Below are positions 53,411-63,071 of a stretch of 64,000 bases of DNA, piece by piece. The stretch is from NCBI RefSeq assembly GCF_028368975.1, contig NZ_JAQNDM010000002.1:7186425-7250424 (forward strand), read 5' to 3'. The stretch comes from Stigmatella ashevillena (lineage in GTDB: Bacteria; Myxococcota; Myxococcia; Myxococcales; Myxococcaceae). The position numbers and the translations under genes were made by a program. Positions within the stretch are counted from its first letter, which is position 1, and every line of letters begins with the position of its first letter. The notes beneath the pieces are model-generated. The model saw nothing but the letters and a program-made list of their open reading frames with translations, did no database searches and was not told the origin of the DNA.

Positions 53411-55636
53411 TCAGGCCAGCTCCTTCTTTCCCAGGAGGGAGTCCGCCAGTCCGGCCACGGTGCTGAAGGCGGCCTGGTGGAGGCCCAGCCCCCAGAGCAA
53501 AGCGGTGGCATGGGCCGTCCAGCCGCCCCACGTCGCGTCGGTCTGCCAGAGGGCCAGGACCCCCAGGATGCCCGCGAGGAGGGCCAGGAAGGCGGAAATC
53601 CCCACATCGCTCATCCTTCGCCAGGAAGTGACGGAGCCGAGGGGAGCGCGGGTGCGATCCTTCGCTGCTCCCAGCGGGGTGGGCCTGCCCGCCAGGGGGA
53701 GCTCCAGCGCCGCGGGGCTCGCCTCCGCGAGGGCGAGCCGCTCCGTGACTTGTCCCCGGATCTTCACCCCCAAGGTGGCTTGCCGCAATTCCGAGAGGGC
53801 CGCGTCGTACTGGGTGACGGCCTCGGAGAGTTGCCCTAGCCGGATCTTCTCCAGGATGGCTTGGAGCAGGGGCTCCAGCTTGCCGATGCGCTCCTTGCGT
53901 TCGGTCCTCTGGGAGGGGCTCAGCTCGGCGCTGCGATCCACGTCCTTCTTGAGCTCGTCGAGTGCGTTGGAGAGCGCCCGGGTGATGCCCGTGAGGAACA
54001 GCCGGTGGGCGCGCGGGTAGGCCTCGAAGGCCATGTCCAGGTTCATCGTTTGTCCCCGCGCCGCCTCGAGCCCCGCCAGCACCCGCCCCCGGAGCTCTTC
54101 CCAGTCGTTGGCGCTGAACCCGAGCGGCGGATTGCCACGAACCTGCGAGGCCAGCTCCTCCGCGAGCAACTCCACGTAGGACTCGCGCGCCCGGTCATAG
54201 GCGGTGAAGGCCTCTGCGGTCTGGTTCTCCGCCAGGAGCGCCTGGGCTTTCTCCAACTCGGGGGCCACCTCCGCGCTCAGCCTTCTGCCGAGCTTGGAGG
54301 CGGGCAGGTCTCGGCGGGCCTTCACTTCGGTGTCCAGGGCCTCGAGCGCCTCCCGGAGGGCGCCGCGCGCGGCCAGGGTCATCTCCTCGGGAATCTTCTC
54401 CAACGTCTTCAGCGCGGCGTCGATCGCGGCGGGCGCGGGGGCTGTTCCCGTGAAGAGGTTCTCCACCTGCGTGAGTGACTCCTGGAAGGGCGCTCGCAGC
54501 GGGGCGGGCCGGAGCGCTTGAACCTGGTGGCGGATGGCCAGCCACAGGGGAAAGAGGCTCCGCTTGCCTTGGAGCGCATCCAGCCCGGCTTGGGCCTCCT
54601 GGGCCTTGAGCGCGCCTGCGCCCGAGCGCATGACGAGGAGATCCGCTTCCCCCAGCATCCCGGCGAGCACCCGGTGCCCCAGGGGGTCTTGAGGCTCCAG
54701 CGCCTGAGCCTCCAGGCCGAGCTCCTGGCGCAGCAGCAGGGCCGCGCGCTGGGTCTCCAGCCGGGGACGGACGCTCTGGACGAGCCAGCGGAACAGCAAG
54801 GACACGGCAATGCCCGCGCAGATCCACCCGAAGGCCACCCACCAGCCCTCCTTGAGGAACACGTGAAACACCTGGTCCACGGGCTGCAAGGTGGACGAGG
54901 AGAGACGCAGCGTCCCCTTGTACTCGCCCGCGCCGTCCAGCCCCTCTACGGTGAGCGTGGTGGGAAGGGACGCGCCTCCTGCCAGTTTCAGCGAAGGGGC
55001 CGCGAGCGAGAGAAAGGGCGCTTGGACCTCGAACTGGCCGCGGGTGACACGGCTCAGCTCCACCACGGAGGGGGTGACGAGAAGCGCCTCTCCGGAGGTC
55101 TCCTGGACCGAGAGCCGCACCTGGACGCTGCTGCTGCCAAAGGCTTCCGCGGTCCCCTGTACCGGCTTGAGCTCCAGGACTTTCACGGGAAGGGGCGCTG
55201 GCGCGCGCGTGATGACGAGGCGTGTGCGCGACGGCTCTCCGGTCGAGAGAAGGAGGATGTCTCCCGTATAGGTTCCATCCGCGGGCAGGCGGCCCTTTAG
55301 GGTCAGGGAGACGTTGCCGAACGGGGTGACGACCACCGACGGCTCCGGGGGCTTGCCCCCCACCTCCCAGGCGATGTCCCAGAGTCGGCCCGCCTCATCC
55401 CTCAACGGGGTAACGACGATCTTCGCCGACACCGGCGTGGAGAAGGTGGACTGGATGTGCAGCTCGCGTTGGAACTCCGCGCCGGTCACGGCCAGCTTCA
55501 CGCCTTCGAAGGGGAGCGCTCCCTGCAACTCCAGAGAAGGGGCAAGGCCCAGGTCGCCCGGAGGGGCTGCCGTGGCCAGGGACCCCAGGGTGAGTGTGAG
55601 CAGCACGAAGGCCTGGGACAGTCGGTACAGCCACAT
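53411..55636 (-). CDS. Large secreted-N-terminus, multi-TM hypothetical protein, 741 aa
   Basis: The start at ATG 55636 is preceded by GGAGGAAG and opens with a signal peptide (LYRLSQAFVLLTLTLGSLATA). Residues 25-270 are beta-rich Ig-like domains (VSAKIVVTPL; GEALLVTPSVVELSRV; GEYKGTLRLSSSTL). A TM lies near 275-300 (WWVAFGWICAGIAVSLLFRW). A long helical cytoplasmic region (300-670) with coiled-coil stretches precedes two C-terminal TM segments (ISAFLALLAGILGVLALW and HATALLWGLGLHQAAF). The layout suggests a periplasmic sensor joined to a cytoplasmic helical domain. It lies 60 bp downstream of the TonB receptor on the same strand. No family is recognised. Confidence 0.65.
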   Translation of the reverse strand: MWLYRLSQAFVLLTLTLGSLATAAPPGDLGLAPSLELQGALPFEGVKLAVTGAEFQRELHIQSTFSTPVSAKIVVTPLRDEAGRLWDIAWEVGGKPPEPSVVVTPFGNVSLTLKGRLPADGTYTGDILLLSTGEPSRTRLVITRAPAPLPVKVLELKPVQGTAEAFGSSSVQVRLSVQETSGEALLVTPSVVELSRVTRGQFEVQAPFLSLAAPSLKLAGGASLPTTLTVEGLDGAGEYKGTLRLSSSTLQPVDQVFHVFLKEGWWVAFGWICAGIAVSLLFRWLVQSVRPRLETQRAALLLRQELGLEAQALEPQDPLGHRVLAGMLGEADLLVMRSGAGALKAQEAQAGLDALQGKRSLFPLWLAIRHQVQALRPAPLRAPFQESLTQVENLFTGTAPAPAAIDAALKTLEKIPEEMTLAARGALREALEALDTEVKARRDLPASKLGRRLSAEVAPELEKAQALLAENQTAEAFTAYDRARESYVELLAEELASQVRGNPPLGFSANDWEELRGRVLAGLEAARGQTMNLDMAFEAYPRAHRLFLTGITRALSNALDELKKDVDRSAELSPSQRTERKERIGKLEPLLQAILEKIRLGQLSEAVTQYDAALSELRQATLGVKIRGQVTERLALAEASPAALELPLAGRPTPLGAAKDRTRAPLGSVTSWRRMSDVGISAFLALLAGILGVLALWQTDATWGGWTAHATALLWGLGLHQAAFSTVAGLADSLLGKKELA

Positions 55637-55696
55637 CGGTTCTTCCTCCAGCGGACCTTCCCTTATAATGCCGCCTTGCGCTGAGTGCACTGCGGC

Positions 55697-57766
55697 TCAC
55701 AATCCCCCACGCAACCTCAGGCCCACGCGCACCAGCAAGGGTTGGCCGATGGTGTCCACCCCCGCACGTCCCACCAAGTACTCCCGGTCGAACAGGTTCT
55801 CCACCGCGGCGAACAGCTCCAGCCCTCGCACGAGGCGGCGGCTCACGGAGGCATCCACGACGGCATAGCCGCCCATCTCCCGCGCGTTGAGATCATCCTC
55901 GAACTGGGGCCCGATGACGCGAAGCTGGACCGTCGCGGTGAGCAGCGAGGGCTCGTCGAAGGTGACAAGGGCGGTGCCCCGGTGCCGCGGGTCCTGCGCG
56001 AGCTGCTTGCCCACGAGTTCTTCGTTGCCGGGCGCGTCGCGGACCTCCGAGTCCACGAAGGTGTAGGCGAGCAGCACCGTCCACGCACGGGCCACGCGCC
56101 AGTCCGTGCTTGCCTCGAGGCCCCGGACCCGCGCCCGGCCCAGGTTCTGGCGCTGGCGTGCCGTGCCGTCGGGCAGGGGCGTGGCCAGGGTGGCATTGAT
56201 GATGGGGTCCTCCAATTCGTTCCAGAACCCGGTGACGCGGGCGGTGAGGCCCCGGGGGCCCTGCACCTCGGCACCGGCTTCACCGCCCACGAGGCGCTCG
56301 GCGCGCAGTCCCTCGTTGGCGGCGGTGAGCACGGTGCCCACCTGGAAGGGCCGGTACAGCTCATTGAGCGTGGGGGCGCGGAAGGAGCGGTAGCCCGAGG
56401 CTCGCAGGGTGAGCCACTCCAGGGGACGCAGCCGCGCGCCGAGCCGGGGGCTGAGCTGGTGCTCACTCCGGCCCTCGAAACGCACGGGGGTGACGGTGCC
56501 GCCCACCTGCTCCAGGCGGCTCTCGCCGTTCACGTTCTGCCACGAGTCCCACCGGAGCGCGGCCATGAACTCCAGCGCCGGTGTCACGGTGTAGAGGTCC
56601 TGGAGGAAGAGTCCGCCAAAGCGTTGCTCGCCTCCCGCGCTGCGCAGGGCCGTGGAGGAGGGGGAGGGATTGGGGACGAAGAGGCGCTCGTCGGAGGTGC
56701 CCTCCACCCGCCGCACGTCCGCGCCCGCCGTCAGCACGTGGGCTCCGCCCAGCGTCCAGGAAGGGCCTGTCCACACGAGCGAGGCGCCCTGCTCGTTGGC
56801 GGGAACCTCTTGAATGGCGGAGAGCGCCTCGGTCGAGCGGTCCGCCGCCACGCGCGCCCGGCGCTGCTCGAAGCGCTGGAGGCGCCCGAAGAGCTGGAGT
56901 TCGAACTGGCCCGCTTCCTCCGTGGCGAGCTGGGCCCCGGCGCTGGCGAGACCGGACTCCGCGCGGGCCGTGGTGTAGGTGGTTCCGCCGTTCTGGTTCT
57001 CGCGGAAGAGGCTCAGGCGCGCATTCAGCCGCAGGGAGGGGCTGGCCTCCACTTCCACCCGGCCATTGAGGGTGGCGTGGTTGCCGGGGGTGTTCCGGTC
57101 GATGGCCCCCCGCTGGGCGGAGGCCACGACAGGATGGCCCCGGGTGGTGAGCAGGTCGGTCTCCACGGCCGCGCCCACGGGGCCCCAGCGGTGGGCTCCG
57201 CGCGCGGAGAGCTGGCCGGTGTTCAGCAAGCCATACGCCACGTCTCCTTCGAGGAGGGGACCCGTGATGGGACGGGAGAAGAGCTGCACCACGCCCCCCA
57301 GGGCCGCGCTCCCATAGAGGGCCGAGCCTCCGCTGGGGACGACTTCGACCCGGTCCAAGCCCAGGCGGGGCAGGGATCGCCAGTACACCCAGCCTCCAAA
57401 GGGATCATTGGCGGGCACGCCATCGACCAGCACGAGGCTGCGGGAGACGCCCGACGGAGCCAGCCCGCGCAGGTTGAGCCCCTGGGCCGTGGGATCCGAC
57501 ACGAGGCTCGAGGTGCGGCGGAACGTGGCCACGGAGGGCACGGTGCGTAGCAGTCCGTCCTGGGTCAGCGAGGGGCTGCGGTCAATCTCCGCGCGGGGCA
57601 GGACGATGACGGTGGCGGGCACATCCCGGACGGGTCTCGGCAAGCGGGTGGCGGTGACGACGGTGCCCTGAGGGGAGGGGGATTCCTCGGAGGAGGGGGG
57701 CGGGGGCTCGGGGGCGAGGGTTTCCGGGCTGCCCATCAGAAGCAGCACGAGGGAGAGGGGGAGCAT
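55697..57766 (-). CDS. TonB-dependent outer-membrane receptor
   Basis: 689 aa from ATG 57766; a GTG at 57772 is equally possible. A signal peptide ([15 protein letters not shown]) is followed by a Pro/Ser-rich stretch and a TonB-box-like GTVVTATRL. The plug domain (about 40-155) contains [27 protein letters not shown] and [19 protein letters not shown]. The barrel then runs to the C-terminus, ending in an aromatic/Arg strand ([13 protein letters not shown]). The size and plug sequence are nearest to BtuB/CirA-like receptors for siderophores or cobalamin. No cobalamin-riboswitch core is apparent upstream, so the ligand stays open. Confidence 0.9.
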   Translation of the reverse strand: MLPLSLVLLLMGSPETLAPEPPPPSSEESPSPQGTVVTATRLPRPVRDVPATVIVLPRAEIDRSPSLTQDGLLRTVPSVATFRRTSSLVSDPTAQGLNLRGLAPSGVSRSLVLVDGVPANDPFGGWVYWRSLPRLGLDRVEVVPSGGSALYGSAALGGVVQLFSRPITGPLLEGDVAYGLLNTGQLSARGAHRWGPVGAAVETDLLTTRGHPVVASAQRGAIDRNTPGNHATLNGRVEVEASPSLRLNARLSLFRENQNGGTTYTTARAESGLASAGAQLATEEAGQFELQLFGRLQRFEQRRARVAADRSTEALSAIQEVPANEQGASLVWTGPSWTLGGAHVLTAGADVRRVEGTSDERLFVPNPSPSSTALRSAGGEQRFGGLFLQDLYTVTPALEFMAALRWDSWQNVNGESRLEQVGGTVTPVRFEGRSEHQLSPRLGARLRPLEWLTLRASGYRSFRAPTLNELYRPFQVGTVLTAANEGLRAERLVGGEAGAEVQGPRGLTARVTGFWNELEDPIINATLATPLPDGTARQRQNLGRARVRGLEASTDWRVARAWTVLLAYTFVDSEVRDAPGNEELVGKQLAQDPRHRGTALVTFDEPSLLTATVQLRVIGPQFEDDLNAREMGGYAVVDASVSRRLVRGLELFAAVENLFDREYLVGRAGVDTIGQPLLVRVGLRLRGGL

Positions 57767-57874
57767 CGGCACGGCCGGAGGTTCTCAGCCAGTGGGACGG
57801 TTCACCACTGGAGAGATGAGATGTGGCAGGTGGTGGACAGGTGCCTGCCTCCTCCGCTCTTGGTACAAAGGGCC

Positions 57875-59104
57875 ATGCCAGAGAATCTCACGCAACGGGC
57901 CATCGCCCTCGAAGAGCGATACGGAGCACACAACTACCACCCTCTGCCCGTGGTCCTGACCCGCGGCGAGGGCGTCCACGTCTGGGACGTGGAGGGCACG
58001 CGGTACCTGGACTTCCTGGCGGCCTACTCCGCGGTCAACCAGGGCCACTGCCATCCGCGGATCATCGCCGCGTTGACGGAGCAGGCGCGGCAACTGACGC
58101 TCACGTCGCGGGCGTTCCACTCCGACCGGCTCGGGGAGTGTGAGAAGTACCTGGCGGAGTATTTCGGGTACGACAAGGCCTTGATGATGAACACGGGCGT
58201 GGAAGGGGGCGAGACGTCCCTGAAGCTGACCCGGAAGTGGGCGTACAAGGTCAAAGGCGTGCCCGCCAACCAGGCGAAGACGGTCTACGCGGCCGGGAAC
58301 TTCTGGGGCCGCACCCTGGCGGCCATCTCCGCCTCGACGGATCCAGACAGCACGAATGACTACGGTCCCTTCCTGCCGGGCTACGTCATCATTCCGTACA
58401 ACGACCTGGCCGCGCTGGAGCGCACGTTTGCCGCGGATCCAACGATCGCCGGCTTCATGGTGGAGCCGATCCAGGGCGAGGCCGGCGTGGTCGTTCCAGA
58501 CGCGGGGTATCTGAAGGGTGTCCGCGAGCTGTGCACGAAGTACAACGTGTTGTTCATTGCGGATGAAGTCCAGACGGGCCTGGGCCGGACGGGCAAGCGG
58601 CTCGCCTGTGACCATGAGTCCGTTCGCCCCGACATCTTGGTGTTGGGCAAGGCGCTCTCGGGCGGCACGTATCCGGTCTCCTGCGTGCTCGCCGATGACG
58701 CCATCATGCTCACCATCAAGCCGGGGGAGCACGGCAGCACCTATGGTGGCAACCCGTTGGCGTGTGCGGTGACGATGGCAGCCCTGAACGTGCTGCGCGA
58801 GGAGAAGCTCGCGGAGAACGCCGAGCGGATGGGCAACCTGTTCCGCCAGCGGGTGAACGCCTTGGTGCAGAAGGGCGGACTGGTGTCGCTGGTGCGTGGG
58901 AAGGGGTTGCTCAATGCCATGGTCATCAATGACACGGAGGAGAGCAGCGCGGCCTGGAAGCTCTGCTTGAAGCTGAAGGACCAGGGCTTGTTGGCCAAGC
59001 CCACGCAGGGCAACAAGATCCGCTTCGCGCCGCCGCTGGTGATCACGGAGGCCCAGATGAACGAGGCCTGCGACATCATCGAGCGGGTCATCAAGAGCGC
59101 CTGA
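57875..59104 (+). CDS. rocD: Ornithine--oxo-acid aminotransferase
   Basis: 409 aa from ATG 57875, the normal length for ornithine aminotransferase. The PLP-binding Lys lies in [13 protein letters not shown] (~258), and the preceding [16 protein letters not shown] segment has the conserved Asp that pairs with the pyridine nitrogen. Other family signatures are [28 protein letters not shown] and [16 protein letters not shown]. The [11 protein letters not shown] and [10 protein letters not shown] sequences favour ornithine over acetylornithine or GABA aminotransferases. It moves the delta-amino group of ornithine to 2-oxoglutarate, giving glutamate semialdehyde for proline/glutamate metabolism. 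Confidence 0.93.
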   Translation: MPENLTQRAIALEERYGAHNYHPLPVVLTRGEGVHVWDVEGTRYLDFLAAYSAVNQGHCHPRIIAALTEQARQLTLTSRAFHSDRLGECEKYLAEYFGYDKALMMNTGVEGGETSLKLTRKWAYKVKGVPANQAKTVYAAGNFWGRTLAAISASTDPDSTNDYGPFLPGYVIIPYNDLAALERTFAADPTIAGFMVEPIQGEAGVVVPDAGYLKGVRELCTKYNVLFIADEVQTGLGRTGKRLACDHESVRPDILVLGKALSGGTYPVSCVLADDAIMLTIKPGEHGSTYGGNPLACAVTMAALNVLREEKLAENAERMGNLFRQRVNALVQKGGLVSLVRGKGLLNAMVINDTEESSAAWKLCLKLKDQGLLAKPTQGNKIRFAPPLVITEAQMNEACDIIERVIKSA

Positions 59105-59124
59105 AGCGCGCGGTTTGACCTGGA

Positions 59125-59526
59125 CTACTCGTCTTCATCGCTGGATGGGTACGCAGACACGACCAACATGAGGCCTCGCTCCGAAAACCATGCGAGCGCC
59201 TCGGGGGGAAATCGGGCGCTTGGAGCAAAGGACTTCTCCTCGCCCACGGTCATCCCGAAGTCGATCTCGACCTCAATGTTGAGCCCAGCAAGCTCCTGAA
59301 GCGCGGGCTCGAGCCGTTCTGCGGCGTGACGGGTCTGCGCGAGCACCTCCTCGAAGTTTTCGCCTTCGGCCAGTGAAACGTTGAACCCGGAGGTGTCACT
59401 CGTGCGCTTGGCGGTCTCTCTTTCACCTTCTCGCCATACCGCGTCGGGTTGAAGAGCGGGATGCCGTTTCAAGAAGCTGTCCACATTGAACTGAGCCGCG
59501 CTCGTGCGGAAGATGGCCCAGATCAT
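59125..59526 (-). CDS. DUF4279-like small protein
   Basis: 133 aa from ATG 59526, with AGAGG about 9 bp upstream; ATG 59535 is too close to that site. The pattern is an initial strand (IWAIFRTSAAQFNVDSFL), TSGFNVSLAEGENFEEVLAQT, a helix with LEPALQELAGLNIEVEIDFG, and a final AWFSERGLMLVVSAYPSSDEDE. This follows DUF4279, a family of small proteins sometimes encoded beside polymorphic toxins and thought to include immunity proteins. No toxin is adjacent here, so the role is open. Confidence 0.55.
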   Translation of the reverse strand: MIWAIFRTSAAQFNVDSFLKRHPALQPDAVWREGERETAKRTSDTSGFNVSLAEGENFEEVLAQTRHAAERLEPALQELAGLNIEVEIDFGMTVGEEKSFAPSARFPPEALAWFSERGLMLVVSAYPSSDEDE

Positions 59527-59690
59527 GACCGGCATCCTCTGCGTCCAACTCGGTGCATCGGTTCTCCCTTTTGAAGGGAGTCCGGTATGCCGTCTTCCTG
59601 TCCTTCTGTCATGGGGGATGGCAGATGCCTACGCAGCGGGTAGGATGCGCTAAAGCAGAGAGGGCTGCTCTCCGGACACCGAGGGATGCG

Positions 59691-61094
59691 ATGACGGACG
59701 TACAGGGCCTCGACACTCTGGGCGTGGGCAGCCGGGTGGGTCTCTGGCGATTGGAGCGGCTTGCTGGACGTGGCAGCTTTGGGAGGGTGTTCCAGGCTCG
59801 CCGAGACGGGGAGCCCCAGTCCGAGCCCGTGGCGTTGAAGGTGGCGCTCGCGCCTGAGGACGCGCGCTATGCTCGCGAGGTGGAACTGCTCTCGCGGCTC
59901 CGTCATGCGGCCGTGCCCGCCTTGGTGGACCGAGGGCAGTGGCACCCGGAGGGAGGAGCCCAGTATCCCTTTCTGGTCATGCAGTGGGTGGAGGGACTGA
60001 GGCTGTACGACTGGGCCCGGGTGTATGACCCCACGTCCCGGCAGTTGATGAAGGTGTTGGCTCAGGTCGCCCGGGCGCTGGAGGCATTGGAGGCGGTGGG
60101 TGGGGTGCACCGGGATGTTAAAGGCGACAATATTCTGGTGGGGAGTGATGGGCGGGCGAGCTTGATGGATTTCGGTTCGGGGACCTGGATGGGGGCGCCC
60201 TTGTTGACCCAAGGCATGCCGCCCAGCACGGCGGAGTATCAGGCGCCCGAGGCCATCCGGTTCTCCTGGTACCTTCGTTGGGATTGTCACACGCATTACG
60301 AGGCGAGGGCATCGGATGACATCTATGCGCTGGGAGTAACGGCGTACCGGGTGGTGACTGGGAGGTATCCCCCTCCTGGAACGGATCCGATGGGTCGGCA
60401 TCAGGGGCAACAGGTGCCCGTGCCGAAGCGCTCACCTGTGCGGTCGCTGAATGCCTGTGTGGCTCCGGAACTGGAGGCACTCATCGAGCGGATGCTGTCA
60501 CCGGTGGCCGAGGCGAGGCCGCGGGCCCGGGAAGTGGCGGAGGCTGCGGAGGCCGCCGCCGCACAGGCGGGGACCGAGGCCGATGTCCCGATGCTCGCAG
60601 GCAATCGCTTCATGGCGAAGGGGGATACGGGACAAGCCCGTTTGCGGTTGACCGCCCCCCGTGTGATGGAATGGCTGGCTGCTGCCTCCGTGAGCGCGCT
60701 CATGATTCTGGGAGCGTGGTGGGGCGTGCACGAACGGCGGTTCGAGGCTGCTCCGCTGGCGATGGACGAAGAATGGGGAGAGGGAGGACCACAGGAGGCA
60801 CGAACCACAGGGTTGGCGGATGCGGGGCTGAGCGAACTGGCAGGCTCAGCAGGACAACCTGTCACATTGTCTGCCGTAGGGCTCGACATGCCCCGCAAGC
60901 CCTTCCGGGGGCAGATCCGGCCGGATGGAAATGGAAGTTGTCCGCGCAAGGCCCAGCTTGCCGTCAATGGCGGATGCTGGGTTGCTTTGCGCGATGTCCA
61001 GCCACCATGCGGAGGGGAAGGCTATGAGTGGAAGGGGGGCTGCTACTACCCTGTGTATGACATGCCACGGCAGCCCACCTCCGAGCTGCCATAG
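59691..61094 (+). CDS. Ser/Thr protein kinase with C-terminal membrane anchor and Cys-rich tail
   Basis: 467 aa from ATG 59691 with GAGGG just upstream. The kinase domain has the glycine loop LAGRGSFGRVFQA (~26), VAL-K lysine (~51), catalytic loop VHRDVKGDNIL (~140), DFGSG (~160) and APE (YQAPEAI). All essential residues are present, so it should be active. A TM at about 327-348 (EWLAAASVSALMILGAWWGV) separates it from an extracytoplasmic tail with four Cys (GNGSCPRKAQ; NGGCWVAL; QPPCGG; KGGCYYPVYDMP), a module common in myxobacterial kinases. Substrate unknown. Confidence 0.92.
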   Translation: MTDVQGLDTLGVGSRVGLWRLERLAGRGSFGRVFQARRDGEPQSEPVALKVALAPEDARYAREVELLSRLRHAAVPALVDRGQWHPEGGAQYPFLVMQWVEGLRLYDWARVYDPTSRQLMKVLAQVARALEALEAVGGVHRDVKGDNILVGSDGRASLMDFGSGTWMGAPLLTQGMPPSTAEYQAPEAIRFSWYLRWDCHTHYEARASDDIYALGVTAYRVVTGRYPPPGTDPMGRHQGQQVPVPKRSPVRSLNACVAPELEALIERMLSPVAEARPRAREVAEAAEAAAAQAGTEADVPMLAGNRFMAKGDTGQARLRLTAPRVMEWLAAASVSALMILGAWWGVHERRFEAAPLAMDEEWGEGGPQEARTTGLADAGLSELAGSAGQPVTLSAVGLDMPRKPFRGQIRPDGNGSCPRKAQLAVNGGCWVALRDVQPPCGGEGYEWKGGCYYPVYDMPRQPTSELP

Positions 61095-61116
61095 TCAGTC
61101 CGTCTCCAGGCTCAGC

Positions 61117-61521
61117 TTACCGCCCGACGGGCTGTTTCGCCTCGGGAACCTTTACCAACCACTTTTCACCAGACATTTTGCTTGGTGCCAAGTCCATCAG
61201 TATCTTCGAAAGCTTACTCTCGATCTCCGCAATCGAATCGGCCAGTTTATCAGGGACAAGGTCGGCCACATCCTCGAGTTCACTGGCCAAGTGAAGAGCA
61301 TGGCGGAGTTCAGCATGCGCCTCAAGTTTCTCAATGCGCGCCAGCAGGGCCGGTCCAAAGAGTCGTTGACACGCATACGCAGAGGTCACCGTGCCCGTCG
61401 CCAATGCGCGACACATGCCCAGAGCCGCAATGGAAACCAGGCGCTGCACTTCCACAGTTCCTTCCGCCCGAAGCCATAGTTCCTCTTGCGAAGTCATGCG
61501 AGTTGGCAGGGACTCATTCAT
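61117..61521 (-). CDS. Hypothetical helical protein, 134 aa
   Basis: ATG 61521 is chosen because GTGGAG precedes it at the right distance; the GTG within that site is an alternative. The protein is helical and soluble: EELWLRAEGTVEVQRL, a small Ala/Cys helix (ALGMCRALATGTVTSAYACQRLF), acidic helices (ASELEDVADLVPDKLADS; EIESKLSKILMDL) and a short basic end. Base composition is lower in GC than the kinase to its left, like the adjoining insertion sequence. No family is recognised. Confidence 0.6.
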   Translation of the reverse strand: MNESLPTRMTSQEELWLRAEGTVEVQRLVSIAALGMCRALATGTVTSAYACQRLFGPALLARIEKLEAHAELRHALHLASELEDVADLVPDKLADSIAEIESKLSKILMDLAPSKMSGEKWLVKVPEAKQPVGR

Positions 61522-61617
61522 TGATTGCTCCACCCAGGCTTCATCTTAAGAGTTCCAAACAAAAGTCAGAACTGGAGCGCTCGCCCAGATGGGAATTGCT
61601 CCTCTGAAGGGACTTTA

Positions 61618-61645
61618 GGAGCCTCGCAAAAATAAATTGAGCAAC
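61618..61645 (+). repeat. Left terminal inverted repeat of the IS
   Basis: The outer end is GGAGCCTC, with the inner part carrying AAAAAT and TTGAGCAA. It pairs with 62871-62898 on the other strand. The transposase ATG lies 18 bp further in. Confidence 0.8.
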
Positions 61646-61662
61646 TCAGGTATTATAGAAGC

Positions 61663-62883
61663 ATGAAGAACGTTGACGAACTGCGAACAAAGTACGAGGC
61701 GATAGCGCCGCTCCTGAACGAACGTTCTCGTCGTCGGTGGGCGGCACTAGAGGCACGTGCCTATGGATATGGTGGCATCAGTGCTGTGGCACGCGCGACA
61801 GGACTGACACGCAACACGGTGATGGCAGGACTGCGTGAACTGCAAGGCACTGAGGATGAGCCAATCTCACTGGAGCGCGTACGGCACCAAGGCGCCGGAC
61901 GCAGGCGACTGGCGGTGACGGATAAGCAACTCAAACCACTTCTGGAGAAGTTGGTAAACCCAGTTACACGAGGCGATCCACAACACCCCCTGCGTTGGAC
62001 GAGCAAGAGCACGCCCCATCTTGCTGCTGAGTTGACGAAGCAGGGGCATTCTGTCAGTGCTGGCACTGTGGCGACAATGCTGAAGGCGATGGGCTTCAGC
62101 CTGCAATCTCCTCGCAAGGTACGTGAGGGCGGTTCGCACAAGGATCGAGACAAACAGTTCAGACACATCAACCGACAGACGCAGCTATTCCAAAAGAAGG
62201 TGCAACCCGTCATATCGGTAGATACCAAGAAAAAGGAGCTTGTAGGGCTCTTCAAAAACGGAGGGCGCGAGTGGCAAGTCCATGGAAAGCCCGAGGAAGT
62301 GAACGTCTATGATTTTCCTCCTCTTGCCGAAGGCAAGGCTATCCCGTACGGAGTTTATGATGTAACACTGAACGCAGGTTGGGTGAGCGTTGGTGTCGAT
62401 CACGACACGCCGCAGTTTGCTGCGAATGCGATTCGTGAGTGGTGGAAACACATGGGAAGCAAAGAGTACCCGGCAGCGACGGAGCTACTCATCGTGTCTG
62501 ACTCTGGGGGAAGCAACAGCGCTCGCTCGCGAGTATGGAAGATCGAGTTGCAGCGACTTGCCGATGACATCCGCATGCGCATCCATGTCAGCCACATGCC
62601 TCCGGGTACAAGTAAATGGAACAAGATCGAGCATCGACTCTTTTGCCACATCACGCAAAATTGGCGAGGTCGGCCGCTCATGAGCTATGAGACAGTAGTG
62701 AGCCTCATCAGTCACACAACAACCCGCACAGGCTTGAAGGTCAAGGCAACACTTGATCGACACCTCTATCAGACGGGGATCAAGGCGGCTGATACGGAGA
62801 TGAAGGAATTACAGATCAAGCGCTCAAGATTCCATGGAGAGTGGAACTACACATTCACTCCACGCTCCGACTTGCTCAAGTAA
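61663..62883 (+). CDS. ISAzo13-type DDE transposase
   Basis: 406 aa, full length. The N-terminal HTH region (YGYGGISAVARATGLTRNTV) leads to a linker with RRRLAVTDKQL. The catalytic domain has SVDTKKKELVG (first Asp, ~187), LLIVSDSGGSNS (second Asp, ~280) and SKWNKIEHRLFCHIT (Glu, ~322). The C-terminal part (DRHLYQTGIKAAD; FHGEWNYTFTPR) is characteristic of ISAzo13 transposases. The enzyme cuts and joins the element's ends. GC is about 50%, consistent with a foreign origin. Confidence 0.93.
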   Translation: MKNVDELRTKYEAIAPLLNERSRRRWAALEARAYGYGGISAVARATGLTRNTVMAGLRELQGTEDEPISLERVRHQGAGRRRLAVTDKQLKPLLEKLVNPVTRGDPQHPLRWTSKSTPHLAAELTKQGHSVSAGTVATMLKAMGFSLQSPRKVREGGSHKDRDKQFRHINRQTQLFQKKVQPVISVDTKKKELVGLFKNGGREWQVHGKPEEVNVYDFPPLAEGKAIPYGVYDVTLNAGWVSVGVDHDTPQFAANAIREWWKHMGSKEYPAATELLIVSDSGGSNSARSRVWKIELQRLADDIRMRIHVSHMPPGTSKWNKIEHRLFCHITQNWRGRPLMSYETVVSLISHTTTRTGLKVKATLDRHLYQTGIKAADTEMKELQIKRSRFHGEWNYTFTPRSDLLK

Positions 62884-62898
62884 TTTTTGAGAGGCGCC
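62871..62898 (-). repeat. Right terminal inverted repeat of the IS
   Basis: Read inward on the minus strand it begins GGCGCCTC and contains AAAAAT and TTGAGCAA, mirroring the left end. It overlaps the last codons and stop of the transposase gene, whose TAA lies at 62881-62883. Confidence 0.8.
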
Positions 62899-62954
62899 TT
62901 AGTTAGGAGCCCGTAGTTGGCTGCGCATGGTGTGAAGGCTAGCGCAGAGTGCTG

Positions 62955-63071
62955 GTGTACTTGTCGGCACTTGACGGGGTGCGCGCCATTGCGGAGTACT
63001 TGGCGCTGCCCTCGCGGTCTGTGAAGGTGGCCCCGGAGCAGGGCTACCCCAGCAGGAGTGGTGCTGATCTA
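62955..63071 (+). pseudogene. Possible C-terminal remnant of an IS91-like transposase
   Basis: A plus-strand frame just right of the IS reads YLSALDGVRAIAEYLALP, then SRSVKVAPEQGYPSRSGAD. The Y-L-x-L-P...AP-x-x-G-x-P pattern resembles the last residues of IS91-type transposases (alanine-rich helix, then A-P-A-R-G-P-P). It has no proper start and is cut off to the left by the ISAzo13 element. The similarity is by eye only and could be chance. Confidence 0.25.

Larger units (their letters stand above)
61618..62898 (+). mobile_element. ISAzo13-family insertion sequence, complete, 1281 bp
   Basis: Imperfect terminal inverted repeats define the ends: left GGAGCCTCGC-AAAAAT... (61618-61645) and right, read inward, GGCGCCTCTC-AAAAAT... 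(62898-62871). About 23 of 28 positions match, including the inner TTGAGCAA. A 3-bp direct repeat TTA flanks the element (61615-61617 and 62899-62901), consistent with a target-site duplication. One full-length transposase gene fills it. Intact ends and frame suggest recent insertion and possible mobility. Confidence 0.85.

Noticed and set aside
57773-57874. Possible cobalamin riboswitch before the TonB receptor
   Set aside because: Only about 100 bp separate the divergent genes and the conserved B12-box and GCCACTG elements are not present.
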